Below are positions 11,201 to 21,878 of a stretch of DNA of 64,000 nt, in pieces. The stretch's first letter is position 1. Each line of letters opens with the position of its first letter. Under the pieces are notes generated by a model. The model saw only the letters and a list, made by a program, of their open reading frames with translations. It was not told the DNA's origin and did no database searches. The position numbers and the translations under genes were made by a program. The DNA is from Diadema setosum (taxonomy: Eukaryota > Echinodermata > Echinoidea > Diadematoida > Diadematidae): positions 3,488,453 to 3,552,452 of the forward strand of contig NC_092705.1 of the NCBI RefSeq assembly GCF_964275005.1, given 5' to 3'.

Positions 11201-12741
11201 CTTTTGAACTTATTGTCCGATATTCCTCAAACTCTCACTGATGTGTTCTACTAATATTGCTGCGTTCACTCAACCCACATGTCTATGAAGGTGAACTTGT
11301 CCTTTAGAAGAAATGAGAAGAGGGTTCTATGAGAAACACCTAATCACACTATTCCAAAAAAAGTGTTTGAGAAAAACTGCTGAAAACACAAGGTTTCTGT
11401 TTGTTTTATGATCCCAAACTTTGATATAATATAGAAAAAGTCTTGCTCTTTCAGAAAATATGGAAAAACTCAAGATTGGTTAGGTTGACCCATTTCACCT
11501 ATTTTCAGTTCTCACACAAAATCACTGCATGCGACTTTTTGTTCGTTTTGTGGTGCACGGTCACATGTAAGATTTTATATGTCTATATCATTATCTGGTT
11601 ATATTTATAAATTAGGATGAAGACTTTGTCAAAGACTGGTTAAAGTGCTCAGTGCCATATCATGCTGTTAGCAGAGCAATTTCTGGCATGTACCTTGGGA
11701 GCACGGGGATTGCAATCACCGGTTTCATGCCCTTCTTTGGACTACCTGATGATCGCTCCAATCCAGTTAACCTGTTCTATACGGGAATCTGGTGGCCTGT
11801 ATATTAAGTCTAGGGGGTTTCAAAATTCAGTGTGAAACAGGTTAAGAAGGAACTGAAACCGAAAGTAGTGGTTCCAGTGCTGCGAAGGTATATGCAATGT
11901 ATTATATTTTTATGTCTTCTTGTGTGTATGTATGAATGTATGCATGCTTGTGTGTTTGCAGTAGTAGTAGTAGTAGAGAGAGAGAGAGAGAGATAGATGG
12001 AGATAGCACCTTTCCTCTGTGTTATGCTTAAAGTGTTTTTTAGAACATACCAGATATTTTTCTTTCAGAAGCACTAACCTTGTGTTAAAAAGACTTGTGA
12101 TGATGATCCGTCATAGGAAGTTTATATTGTTATAGAACATGCAAATTTGACCTAAATTTTGAGGGTGTAATTTTTGTGTCTTGCCATCCCAATGTCCAAG
12201 CAGTTGGTTATTGGTATTTCCACAAAAAGTCTTTGGAAAGTGAAAAATTTGTAAGCAGAGAGGTAGGAGAGTGACTGTTCACGTCCGTGGTTTAATCAAA
12301 GTAAATGTGTAAGTAGAACCCTAGAACTGTTATTCAAGAAGAAATTATTATGACTGGCTTTAATGTCTTTTGAGCAAGATGAATTGGTTTCTATTTAAGC
12401 ACAGGATCTATTAATGAAAACGCAAACATTAGTTATACATTCAGACATATGATCAGATGTATCTGATGTACCATTTGCAAACAGTTTGTGTTAAGATATT
12501 CTTATGAATTGATTTCCATTCACTCATAAATGTTCATGTCAAAAGGCATTAAGGGTGTAACCACCTTTAAATAAGATGAAAGATCAAAGATGAAGACAGA
12601 CCCAAGAGATGCTTTCCTTGACGTAAACTGTCTTGCAGCTATCTCTTAATTTTCCTCAAGTTTGTTCAAGCCGTGATACCGACGATAGAGTACGACTACA
12701 CCAGGCACTTCACGATGTCAAAGGTCGGTGGCCCGATGTGA
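135..12741 (+). CDS. ATG3: ATG3, E2-like enzyme of the ATG8/LC3 lipidation system (5'-partial, 5 exons seen)
   Basis: ATG3 takes activated ATG8/LC3 from ATG7 on a catalytic cysteine and transfers it to phosphatidylethanolamine on the growing autophagosome membrane. Five coding exons join in frame: 135-172, 1714-1863, 3111-3235, 8098-8166 and 12639-12741, giving 160 C-terminal residues. The joined protein follows vertebrate ATG3 almost residue for residue: the YQESGMLE stretch, QTRTYDL, the [14 protein letters not shown] core, [14 protein letters not shown], then [10 protein letters not shown], whose HPC cysteine is the known catalytic residue (codon 3231-3233), and the C-terminal [16 protein letters not shown]. 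Every intron starts GT and ends AG, with phases 0, 0, 2 and 2. The N-terminal half and promoter lie before the window. The protein ends RHFTM plus seven extra residues (SKVGGPM); vertebrate ATG3 stops at RHFTM. Introns of 1.2 to 4.9 kb are filled with transposons. Identity is near certain; exon edges are read by eye. Confidence 0.95.
930..1491. mobile_element. hAT-like non-autonomous element in an ATG3 intron
   Basis: The ends are CAGGGTGCTACA and, inverted, CAGGGTGTTACA. A 5-bp duplication AAGAG flanks it at 925-929 and 1492-1496. The sub-terminal parts carry many short GCCCG/CGGGC motifs (gcacttgcccgat and its mirror gcccgactaggcaagt). The centre has a poly-T run near 1054-1081 and a C run. 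There is no transposase. CAGGGTG ends are typical of hAT elements; a 5-bp duplication is known from one hAT subgroup. Confidence 0.7.
1714..1863 (+). CDS. ATG3: ATG3 coding exon (start of E2 core)
   Basis: A 150-nt exon, phase 0 on both sides, between TTTTGCAG and GTGAGA. It encodes ATLDTSK, a short Gly/Ala-rich linker, then [20 protein letters not shown] and WLYGYDE. The linker is the least conserved part of this segment; the rest is close to identical to vertebrate ATG3. Confidence 0.93.
2168..2228. repeat. (GATA)n microsatellite
   Basis: About a dozen uninterrupted GATA units followed by a degenerate tail, within the ATG3 intron. Confidence 0.95.
2462..2984. mobile_element. TA-flanked MITE with GC-rich CGGGGC ends
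   Basis: Terminal inverted repeats GACCCCGTTTACAGTGC and GCACTGTAAACGGGGTC lie inside a TA duplication (2460-2461 and 2985-2986). Internal GTTTACACT and GGCCGAG/CTCGGCC blocks repeat toward both ends. There is no coding sequence. The TA duplication points to Tc1/mariner or a similar superfamily. A second small MITE sits inside it. Confidence 0.75.
2626..2812. mobile_element. nested small MITE, GTCTGG ends, TA target
   Basis: Inverted ends GTCTGGTTTTCAGACCCT and AGGGTCTGGAAGCCAGAC are flanked by TA (2624-2625 and 2813-2814). It sits in the middle of the larger TA-flanked MITE, so it inserted later. Confidence 0.7.
3111..3235 (+). CDS. ATG3: ATG3 coding exon with the catalytic cysteine
   Basis: A 125-nt exon between TCTGTGCAG and GTAAGG. 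It encodes [28 protein letters not shown] and the MCSVHPC active-site segment. The second cysteine of that motif (3231-3233) corresponds to the residue that carries the ATG8 thioester. Confidence 0.95.
3550..3620. repeat. (GTTTT)n / (GTTT)n low-complexity tract
   Basis: A run of TTTTG pentamers passing into TTTG tetramers, ending in poly-T. Confidence 0.9.
3801..4848. mobile_element. CTCACCTGAG...CTCAGGTGA element with internal tandem units
   Basis: It begins AACTCACCTGAGCC and ends with the inverse, ACTCAGGTGAACGC, then a GACCCGCGGGTC palindrome. Between them lie three tandem units of about 310-325 bp starting at 3898, 4222 and 4532, each opening with acattttcatcttcttc and containing gcaccatgccccaccc, plus a short fourth start at 4721. 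The ends resemble repeats widespread in marine invertebrate genomes. No transposase is present. Confidence 0.65.
5130..5277. mobile_element. 148-bp palindromic MITE, GGGGCCCGTTTCATAAAAC ends
   Basis: Near-perfect inverted arms of about 35 bp start GGGGCCCGTTTCATAAAAC and contain CTTGTCATCA. The core includes a short unique spacer with TGATTGGCTGAGAGC. It would fold into a single hairpin. It lies in the third visible ATG3 intron. Confidence 0.8.
5357..5384. repeat. (TG)n microsatellite
   Basis: About 14 TG units. Confidence 0.9.
5721..6000. mobile_element. possible one-ended TTAA MITE fragment
   Basis: TTAAAGGGGAAGTCCAGACG resembles the left end of TTAA-type MITEs such as the two TTAAAGG families found elsewhere in this window. 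I could not find the matching right end, so the extent is a guess. Confidence 0.3.
6772..8040. mobile_element. 1.27-kb palindromic element with paired hairpin end modules
   Basis: The ends read tatgagtgcagcggacagaa and, inverted, catgagtgcaatggacagaa. Each end holds a module of about 120 bp that is itself an inverted repeat built on gacagaatatttcat and gtgaaagatgaaat. Inside lie longer inverted arms, about 6900-7235 against 7370-7700, sharing blocks such as aaatgacaaggatctat with ggtgttatat and the gcaatgga-gcaaatca region. No transposase is seen. A later MITE interrupts the right module. Confidence 0.65.
7795..8018. mobile_element. TA-inserted MITE with CTGTATACGCC-type ends
   Basis: Inverted ends CTGTGTATGCCAAATATTTC and, from the right, CTGTATACGCCATATATTTC are flanked by TA (7793-7794 and 8019-8020). 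Removing it and one TA restores gaaatattctgtccattgca, which is intact in the left end module near 6880-6895. That empty-site comparison fixes the boundaries. Confidence 0.85.
8098..8166 (+). CDS. ATG3: ATG3 coding exon
   Basis: A 69-nt exon after CTGTATTCCAG and before GTATCC. It encodes [20 protein letters not shown] and VHL, matching the helix after the active-site cysteine. The donor GTATCC is weaker than the others, but the join to the next exon restores the family sequence exactly ([11 protein letters not shown]). Confidence 0.92.
8517..9731 (+). pseudogene. PLE reverse transcriptase region
   Basis: About 404 codons with PLE RT blocks in order: [31 protein letters not shown] with [42 protein letters not shown] and the catalytic RYVDDTFI (about 9306-9329), then FLDTLVHRD and [14 protein letters not shown]. 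These match Penelope-like RTs rather than LTR or LINE RTs. The usual N-terminal extension before ADKGRA is missing. Confidence 0.9.
9739..10165 (+). pseudogene. PLE GIY-YIG endonuclease region
   Basis: The stretch [20 protein letters not shown] followed by [10 protein letters not shown] is the GIY-YIG core (YIGET with the following R and EH residues), preceded by the PLE CCHH/linker part. The trailing segment with [11 protein letters not shown] and [12 protein letters not shown] is the usual C-terminal end of these proteins. The copy is broken and is treated as a fossil. Confidence 0.85.
10265..10417 (+). promoter_or_regulatory. PLE promoter-like block: CCAAT boxes and TATA box
   Basis: Several ATTGG/CCAAT motifs lie within about 120 bp (gattggccattg, gaccaatagc, ggccaatggc), in both orientations, followed by CTATATAAAC at 10411-10420. 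This is the layout of an RNA polymerase II promoter. It fits the internal-promoter terminal repeat of PLEs; activity is inferred only. Confidence 0.45.
10449..10482 (+). other. hammerhead-ribozyme-like motif in the PLE tail
   Basis: CTGACGA (10449-10455) and GAAA (10475-10478) enclose a stem in which GACT (10457-10460) pairs with AGTC (10471-10474), and GC (62-63) can pair with GC (69-70) further in. PLE terminal repeats are known to carry hammerhead ribozymes. Here one extra A sits between the core and stem II and no stem III is visible, so this is likely a degenerate relic. Confidence 0.4.
10740..11307. mobile_element. palindromic TTAA MITE, family A copy 1
   Basis: It begins TTAAAGGACAAGTCCACCTT and ends, inverted, TAAAGGACAAGTTCACCTT. 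The arms share aatattagtagaacacatca, ttcaaaagttatgaattttt and acaacaatataaggaaaa over more than 200 bp each, leaving only a short unpaired centre. A second full copy and a half copy are in this window. Confidence 0.85.
12639..12741 (+). CDS. ATG3: ATG3 terminal coding exon
   Basis: A 103-nt coding part after GTCTTGCAG. It encodes [26 protein letters not shown] and then SKVGGPM before TGA (12739-12741). The body is the conserved C-terminal helix and tail of the family; the last seven residues are an extension compared with vertebrates. Confidence 0.93.
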
Positions 12742-13543
12742 TGGCCGCGACGCTCCGCCCCTTTCCCCTCCTCCCTCTTCCTCAGCCACTCTGCAGCTAT
12801 ACAGAGGGAGTAGCGACGGTAACCATGGCAGCCAATTTAAACATCTGTAACAGCGTTAGGAAAGTGAGGACGTAGAACTTCACTCTTGTAAAAAAAAAAG
12901 AAACAGAGAGAAAAAATTATCAGTGGTTCAGTAATTTGTTGTCAAAATGGTGTGACTGTGTGCAGCGCCTGCTCAAAAATGTGGCCACGCCCCATTCTGG
13001 CGTACTTCGAACGTGTCCTGATCATTCCACAGTAATATACTCGTATATCGCTGGTCACTGCTGGATGGTATTGCTCATGTGTTACTCTGCATTTCTTGAG
13101 GCAGTAAAGCCCTAGAGCTGGATCTTATAGTGGTGCCATAATTAAGATGTTTTGTAATGTCTGATGCAGCTATTCTGAAATGTTATGCAAAAAAGAAAAA
13201 AAGAATACAGATGTTAAAAACAGTTGCCCTTGTATGAGCATATATATATATATTATATAGGTATAAAATATCTTGAATGGGCAAATATACAACAGTGATG
13301 TAGAAAAATAAGAAAAATAAGACAGACAAACTAGCGAGCAGGTGTGCATGTATGCGATGTCTGCATAAATACAAATACAATAGTTGAAACTGCTCTGTAT
13401 TTGGCACCATGTAATGATCTACATGTAGATGTAAATGTAAAATTGTATGGAATTTGTCTGCAGGTGTGTGCATCTTATATCTTGTATGACAGTGATTACT
13501 TCCTTTTGATGAGCAGAGCAGCCTTTAAAGATTAGAGAATAAA
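12742..13543 (+). other. probable ATG3 3' untranslated region with AATAAA
   Basis: No open frame of note follows the ATG3 stop. The first convincing poly(A) signal downstream is AATAAA at 13538-13543, followed by a short A-rich stretch. Other AATAAA hexamers occur later (for example near 17425), so the true transcript end is uncertain. Confidence 0.35.
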
Positions 13544-16500
13544 TCCCCCGGAAAAAAAAAATAGATTAAAAAGAAAAAGGAACAAGCCCATACTCCTTAC
13601 TGCCTGAAGCAAGACCAGTGTGCTTCCTTTCGGCATTCCTACATTACCATTGTAAAGGAGTGTGATGTGGATGTGGCTATGCTTATTGTTAAGAGTCTGT
13701 TTGCTCTGAGATTTAAATTTGAAGTTTAGAATTGGCAAAAATTGGATAACTCAAAGAGATAACAAAACCCATTGAGGTTAGTATTTTGCCTTTCTGAACA
13801 TCAGCAACAATGTATTTCAGAATCTGGAATTCTTACTTTGCACAAAAAAGTTTATAGAGATGGGGGGGGGGGGGGGAGGCAGATGGGGGAGGGGGAGGGG
13901 GCAACACCAAGAGCCGTATTTTGACAGGTCCTTCTAGGTTTGGAGAGTGGGGTAGGGATGGAAGGGGTAGGGGGCGGGGCGATGGGGATGTTGGACAGTG
14001 GAAGGGTAGCACCCTCTGACTTTCCTTTGATGTGATTTAATTTGATGATAGATTGCTTTGGACATCTTCCAATAGAACTGAGAAGGAAGAATGGTTTTTT
14101 TTTTTTTGTGTGTTTGTGTTTTTTTTTTACTTCCCAGCTACTTCTCCCATCTCAATACATATCAACAAGCAACCTAATCATTCATTCTAGCTTATGGCTG
14201 TTTTATTTTATTCTTCTTCCCTATTATGTATACTGTACCTTCATGCCTTTCAAATCAAATGCAATGTGTCAGTCAGTCGAAAAATAGTGCTGTAGCCTAT
14301 ACTTATATCGTACCACTGATTGGTGTAAATTATGCTGATATCATCAAGAGTCTGTGATGCTCATGCAATGTATATCACCCATGTTCCTGATGTTGGTTTA
14401 GAAGAGTGGACAGGTGGTGCCTGTTATGGGAGGAACGATCCCTCGATTTGTCTTGAAGAAAAGTGGTGGGCTGAATATCAGGCGGGGTCATATGTGTGTT
14501 CTTTATAGGATTAGTCAACTGTACAAGATATCCATCCATTGCCAATAAGTGTTGAAAGTCTTAAAGAATGGTGCTTTTTGTGTATTTGCTAACTGAATTT
14601 TCCTTCAAATTTTGTAATTTCTATTTTTTCGTATTGATTTCAACTTTATTTTGTCGATAACTTGGTTGTGAAGCGTCTCTGTTGGCTCAGATTGTGTCAG
14701 CCTAGTGATGTGTCGTTCTTGAATGATCACTGTAACACAGAAACCTGCTCGCCTACATATACATATATCTAGCAAAATTTGTGGAACGTGATGTGAGTTG
14801 TAGTGTGTAGTATCGAAACTTTTTGAGTCGGCAGCATGGCTGTGAAGAAGGATGTGCAATGGAACAGAATGCTTTAATGTAAAAGGAACTTGTGGCAAAA
14901 AAATAAACACCCTGAGGGAAATTATCGAACATCAGCTGAATGTTACATTTTGCCTTGCTTAAATGACATTGATTTTATAACTGTTTTAAAAAAAACAAAA
15001 ACAAAAACAAAACAAAATATTCGGTTGTCATCTCCACGAATATAGAACCCTTTTTTTTTTTTGTCAACTTGGAACGTGATCTACAATATCTTACTGTACA
15101 GTATATTGGTTTCAACATACACCTTGCCATATCGTTTGAGATATCAGAGGGAAAAAAAATCTGTAGTGGAGTCAGTATCCATGCACTTCTGCTCAACTCT
15201 TGCAGTCGAATACAATACTGCATATGTGCGTAGGATGCGGACAGCTTGGAGTGATACTCATGAGAATTTCATATGAGGTGGCGGCTTGCCAAAAGAGCTA
15301 TCGATGGCATCTGAAACATTAAAAGAATATTGATAATACTGTACTGGATGCAGAGCAACCCACCAAAAGACTCTTTCTACTTGTTAGTAGCATCATACGT
15401 ATTCTCCTTCCTAGAAAACAAAACAGAACAAAACAAATAAGGGTGCAAAGTAAGGGACCAGGTGCTTGTCATGCCAAAGTCTTAGCTGAGAGCCATAATG
15501 GTGTTAATGTGCAACATGTGGAGTCGGTGCACTTTTGATCGGTAATTAAAGAGAGACTCTAGTTTGTGATCAATTTGACTATGATGAATTGTGTAAAGTC
15601 AGACTTAATGGCAGACTTCCATGAGAAGGGGATGCTGGATGAGCAACTTATGGAATTTTGGAGTTTTTTTGTGTTTCATGAAATGGTGATAGCTTATAAC
15701 AGTGGTATTGGTCACATATGTATGCAAATTAGTTGTGATGATGTCATCACTTTCCAATTCTCTCTTTGACCTGCTTAAAGTTCTTAACTAATTTTCCATG
15801 TTTGACATCAAATGATATCTAAACAAATAACTCTTATCAGATGCATCCAGCTGTTGAGAAATAGTAATATCATAGAAATGGTGATAATCTAAGGGAGAGG
15901 GTTTTTTTAGATGATTTAATCATTTAGCTAAATATGATTTCCATCGTACTCTTTCATGCACAAAGCAACGGGAAAATCATGAAAAATAACAGCATCTCTT
16001 CATCTGATTTGCATTCTCTATGCGGTTTAAATTGTAACTGATATCACTGTTTATTTTTCTTTTTGAAAAGTGTTAACTTTCCAAAAACCTTTTTTTTTTT
16101 CCTTTTTGGTTATATTCAAATGAAAACTTCAACCTCCTGTGTGATGTCATTCCGTTTGTCGATGTTCACCTCAACAGGAGTTGGAATTTAACATTTAACA
16201 TTACAACCAAAATCTAACAATATCAATCGAGAGCAGTATGAGTTATGTTGTGTGGTGCATGGTGCATATTAATCTACAGACTAGCACTTTGTGTTTTGGC
16301 GAGTTGTTATTTTATCGTCTGGCTTCCACGGGTATACAGAAAGTGTTCTTGCTTTGCATTTCATACAAACTTGTTTTACGAGCCACTTGTAGTAGATATT
16401 TCATGATATATAATTGAAAACGATTATGAGAAATAATTTGCATCTTGACATGGAATCGTCTTGTTTGCTGCGTAATGTTATATATCATTTGAACTTGTTT

Positions 16501-18784
16501 GAATAGCTAAAAAACACAAACATTAAGCTTTGCAATCGAAAAATGCAAACAATACATGATACATGCAATCATGTTTTCAGTGACAGTGTTTGATATGAGG
16601 ATGTCCATGGAATTTGAATGTTCTAGTAAACCAAATTATTCCTTGGATTATATAACAAATACATAATGAGCTCAGCTCTTATCGGGAAGCATTAGATTCA
16701 TTTCATTTCATTTGTAACAGTATTTGATTTGTATTGTATCTCAGTGCATTATTTCAATTTGAGAAATGTAGTACCGATGGATTCCACATTTATCAAACAA
16801 CATCCGCCAGTGGCTACTACAACTTGCATGACACAGAACCATGAAGGTCGCCATTTGGGCAAAATGTATATCTCTACATTCATCCTTTGATCTTATGAAT
16901 GCTTCCTAATCGTGATATGGTTTGTTCCGATACGCTAGAAGCATCAATGTAGGGTGGGGAGATGAAGAAACGCGGAAGGAGGGTCAATTCCAAATAGTAC
17001 AGGTGTATTTGGTCAAAGCATGTAATGACCGTTCAAGATTTGGAGGGCCTGAGGCTCTCGTCACATTGTCCCGATACTGCCACAAGATGGCTATATACAA
17101 AATATGGAATTTTCAATTTCGCGTGAAGTTTAGCCCTGAACGATGCTAAAAGCCGATCAAAAGCCAAAGCCAGTACGGTCTTTTATTAATAGCAACATGA
17201 GAAACTCCACCGGTGGTTATACAATGACTTTAAGATGTCCTCACGAGTAACCCAATGCTTATACGATCAGAGCCGAATTTGAATGTTTCCTTTATCGAGT
17301 GTTCATCTTTACTCAAATTCGGGACAGTGTGACGCGTGCTTGACGATGTTCTAATTCTAGACTTGGTGCGATGTTTTTAGACTCTTTGCTTCCTAGTCAC
17401 CCTACACGGAATGTAGAGATGACAAATAAAGGGACCTTGAGCCAATGATGTTTGTAGTTTTATGGCGTGGTCTGCGAGTGCCGATCGTGGCTTCTTCTAC
17501 TGTCCGGTAGTAGCCTGCCGGGGTTCCGAAGCTGCCGCGCCGGCAGCTCTTCATATGCTGTATAATGTTCAGCAACTCAAGCGTGCGACGGGATGCAGTG
17601 AAGTATGCTAGGCCAATAGAAGCTGGTCTATTTTAAGACTAAAATCACAGCACCATCAATTCTATTTCTAATCAGATAATGATATTCGTACAAACCCTCA
17701 CAAACCGTATCACAGCAGAAAGATCCATATAAGCTCTCTGTGTACATGTAAGTTTGCTATGTTATGTACAATGTATTTGTATATATTATGAATTTATGCA
17801 AATTATCTGATATTTTTTGAATGATATAAGTAACTGTAGAGGGAAGAACTGGTTCCCATTGAGAGTACATCTTATAAAACAAACAAAAGCCACGCAAAAT
17901 ATTGATTTCTTTCGAAGGGACTGGCATTTTGTAGGAAATGTCCGTATCGTGTTGATAACGATATACCCTGTTTGTGAAACGTGTACTGCAGGGATAGTCT
18001 TGGATCTTGGTCAGTAGCGACGAAGAAAAGAGATCAAAAACAGTCAAAAGAAAAGAGACTCATCTTTTCAAGAGAATGTAACCCACTGTTGTTTGTACCT
18101 GATTCAGATGATTTTAACTTTCGTTGAAACTCGCAATTCCTAGAATTCATATTCATTATGTAAAGTCATGTAATGATAAATGTTTTGTTGTATTACTGAT
18201 ACAAAATGCGAACGCGGGACTCCATAACTGTTGTCTGCCTAAAATGTCACAAAGATTCAACATTTAACGTCATTAAATGCGGAAATAAGAGTCTGCAGTT
18301 TCCCCCCTTGTGCGTATATGAAAAACAATAAGTCAGTGTTTGTAGCATAACATATTCCCAGCAGTCTACGAAAGGCGTACATGAAGGTGTTCGGTGCAGG
18401 TCTGTGGAACAGAAAAAAATTTGACTCTTTGTGTTCTTGAGAAAAAAAAAAAAGCGAGAGAAAAAGTTCATATTGCTGAGTGATATCTCGATGTCGCGTG
18501 TCACATAAAGTTGGTCCTATATCAATTCTTGGATAGTATGTAGTTAGTGTGACGAATCCTCCGTGAAATTCATGTGCATGACACCCGCTGCCAAGGAGAC
18601 GTATGCTCTGTGTGCATATAAATACTAACTTCTCCAACCGATTAAATTACTTTAAACTCTTGCCATTAATCCTGTCGTCATTGATTCGTATTAATCACGT
18701 GATCCGTGATTTTCTCTTGCATGATGTATTTGCTTCGCATTTTCCTGTTTTCATGCATGGGTGCCGAGTGCAGTGGATCCTACT
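13544..18784. other. gene-free intergenic stretch
   Basis: I see no coding exon or recognisable transposon here. It holds a G-rich tract at about 13860-13990, poly-T runs, and an AATAAA near 17425. The longest open frames are under 110 codons with no family resemblance. Confidence 0.5.
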
Positions 18785-19171
18785 TTAAAGGGATCGTATA
18801 GTTCTGGTTGAGACCTAATTTCAGGTTTCTAACTTTTTTTTTTGGGGGGTGAGATAATGAGAAACCTCTTATGAAATATGAAAGAGCATGTAATTCTATG
18901 AGGAATTCAACGTTTATTTGATGAAAATTTTTTTTTGAAAAAGAGCGATTCTAATAAAGTGCGGGACCCACACTTTATTACGATCGTTTTGTATTTCTTT
19001 GTTTTTGGATGTTTCAGCTATTCCAAACCCGATTTTCATCAAATAAAATTTGAATTCCTCTTAAAATGGTATGCTCTGTACTACTGTATTTCATAAGTGT
19101 TTTCTTGGTATCTCGCAAAAAAGTTAAAGCCCAATTTTCATCTCCACCATGATACTGTACCATCCCTTTAA
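18785..19171. mobile_element. palindromic TTAA MITE, family B copy 1
   Basis: Starts TTAAAGGGATCGTATAG and ends, inverted, TTAAAGGGATGGTACAG. Paired arms contain aggaattcaacgtttatttg with gatgaaaat, and the mirror attttcatcaaataaa with gaattcctctt. Two more copies lie near 36-37 kb. Confidence 0.8.
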
Positions 19172-20033
19172 GCACAGGGATGTTGCAAACTCTGGGCATA
19201 GCAAGATTGTTCCCCCCATTCATGTTTTTTGTTTTGTTTTTTGTTTTGTTTTGTTTTTTAAAGCGAGATATGATAAACTACAGTATGTGCTTTCACTGGT
19301 CCCATGGACTTCTTTATTATTAGGGCCCACTGTAATGAGCATGAAATAATTATTAACATTGAACACTGGAAAATGCACTTCTGCACTTTCAAGATTTGCC
19401 ATGAAGCGTGTTTGATACTAAAACACGAGGCGGAAATGGCTTGAAAGCAACTCATCAAAAGTTCTGTAGAAAGAGCAGGCTCGTAACTGGGGGGGGGGGG
19501 GTTCATGGGGTTCTACAGACCCCCTCCCCCCCCTACCGTTTGCCAGCAGCGCCCCTCCCCCAAACAAACAAACAAACAAACAAATAAATGTAATCACAAT
19601 TGTAGGCGTTTGCACTAAGCAACAGAAAATATCCCCAAAATTTGAACCATTATACACTGTAAAACTAATCTTATCTCCTTAAAAACCCTCACCTCACTCC
19701 AGCAATCAAATAGAATACATGTACACTTTACAACGCTTCATTCACTTAACTACGTGTATTTCAAATAAATACAGTTATTCTCACTTCACTAACTGCAAAC
19801 CTAATTTCCTTCTCATAATTGCCAGTTTCTTTTCCCTTCAGTACTTTATGCTATTACTTTCTGAATTGCGTAAAAGGATGGTAAGAATGTATTTCAGCAA
19901 TATAAGCAAAAAATTGACAACTTAAGTCTCACTGAACTACCGGACAGTCCTGCAAAAATATCTGCCCGATGCATATCTCGAATTTCCACAAGATCGTAAG
20001 GTGATGTCATAACTTTCCAAGTGTCTGTAATAC

Positions 20034-20080
<47 letters not shown>

Positions 20081-20100
20081 CATACACACACACACGCACA
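20034..20100. repeat. (CA)n microsatellite
   Basis: About 30 CA units with a few CG substitutions. Confidence 0.95.
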
Positions 20101-20577
20101 ATTGCTGCAATTCAGACCCTGCCCTAGTGTTTGATAATTGGCTTTCTCGCCAAGCAACTTGTGCCGTATAATTAAAGATCACATGAGTGGGGAAAAAAAA
20201 AAGAAAGAAAGAAAAAAAGTGAGTCTAGTAGGACAATCCGGTGACATCTTGTTTTCATGTACCCCAAGCTTCGTCAACAGACACCAATATATCAGTTGAA
20301 GCCTAAGTTCTATTGTGCTGTGTCCCCTTTTCAGACTCGCCTTTCCCCCAAATAAAACATTCTTATTCAAGCAGGCTCTGAGGAACAATCATGTGTTTGC
20401 GATAGGGATCCGAATTACCGACCCGACACGCAAAGTCTTGTAGTTGGGAAGATAATTGTCCCCTCCCTTGCACGGATGAAATCAAATAAATTGACTTCCC
20501 CCTCGGTTTGTGTGAGCGTATGTGATTTGTATGTTCTTTTATCTAAATACTTTGATTAAGATGAAATGTATAATGCC

Positions 20578-20578
<1 letters not shown>

Positions 20579-20620
<42 letters not shown>
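20579..20620. repeat. (TA)n microsatellite
   Basis: About 20 TA units. It directly abuts a half copy of MITE family A and replaces its missing left arm. Confidence 0.95.
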
Positions 20621-20621
<1 letters not shown>

Positions 20622-20625
<4 letters not shown>

Positions 20626-20848
20626 ATAAGTTGGATTTTCTTCATAGTTACGTTATATCGTTCTGTATATGTGACATCAGAAACTGTAGTTTTCTCTTCC
20701 ACCGATGAAACTTCTGAAACTTCAAAAATGCATAACTTTTGAACGGATTCTCGGATATTCCTCAAAATTTCACTGATGTGTTCTACTAACATTGCTGCAT
20801 TCACGTAATCTACACGTATAATATTATGAAGGTAAACTTGTTCTTTAA
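20622..20848. mobile_element. half copy of TTAA MITE family A
   Basis: Only the right arm is present: tatgtgacatcag, cataacttttgaac, tttcactgatgtgttctact and a TTAA end. The left arm is absent and a TA microsatellite takes its place. Confidence 0.75.
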
Positions 20849-21275
20849 ACTCCAAAGTTTCTATTGCATCGCAGAGAAGAAATGAGAAATCTATCGACTT
20901 TTGATGTTTAAAGTAAATTCAAAGTGTTATTTCGCACCATATTTTTGTGTGGGTTGTACTGAATGCACTGAATTCAAACGATCAAAACGTAAAAAGGTTC
21001 ACGCAAGCGGACTCAAGATAAAGCTAAGATATGGAATTCTAAAACTTTTCCCATCCTTTACAAATCGGTGATAGCTGCATTTCATTTATCTAGTGCTCAA
21101 ATTGGCAGAAGTGATCAGGAGTCGCTCAAGGGGTGGGGGTGGGGGGGGGGGCTGCAGCCCCACGCCTCACACACTTACACACACTTTTTACTCTTAAAAC
21201 GAAATACTGGGGAAAAAAAATAAGTGGAAAGTCACAGAGTTCCTCCCAGAGAATGTTCTCACCTCAGAGAGAGAG

Positions 21276-21280
21276 AGAGT

Positions 21281-21325
<45 letters not shown>

Positions 21326-21327
21326 GG
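21276..21327. repeat. (GT)n(GA)n microsatellite
   Basis: GA, then GT, then GA runs followed by a G run; a (CA) tract lies 30 bp further on. Confidence 0.9.
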
Positions 21328-21878
21328 GGGGGGGTACCATTGACCCTTGACCCCTACCCCCCCCCACACACACACACGCACATACACACATTATGAAACT
21401 CTCCGCGGCCTCTGGTGATGATGTTATCACCTCACAAGTTAGTCTCTAGTGAACATTATACTTACCTAATCCTGTTCTTGACATAAAATCTATTTCGTAT
21501 TCCGTCAGCGTCACTATCTGGTAAAAACATGACTGTTAAAAGATACAATTCCATAATTATCTCTCACACTTCAATCCGATGATTTGTCTGTTTGTTGAAA
21601 GTTTTATATCACATACTTTTAGATTTTGGCTCTTTTGTGGAAGTCAAGTTAGACATGGTATGGAATCAATTAAAATAAATTTTCCCATCAAGTCTTGGAA
21701 ATCCCATTTCCGTGGATTAATAATGCATCGTTTCATTATAATTCATATATTTTTTAATGATTCACTACCATATTCCATAAGGTGGACTAAAACCCCCTAC
21801 TTAATTTGAACCCTATCTTGGTGATGCTTTGTTGTATATTTCATTTCTAAAGAGATGGTATAGTTTTTCTTTCATAAT

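Larger units (their letters stand above)
8241..11566. mobile_element. palindromic MITE (ATGTGACC ends) split by two later insertions
   Basis: The left end reads ATGTGACCCTGCATCGCAAA and is followed by ACCAACAAAAAGT; the right end, inverted, reads ATGTGACCGTGCACCACAAA followed by ACGAACAAAAAGT. The original element is only the outer parts, about 8241-8490 and 11308-11566. The interior is a Penelope-like element (about 8500-10560), a short stretch of 10561-10739, and a TTAA MITE (10740-11307). Confidence 0.6.
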
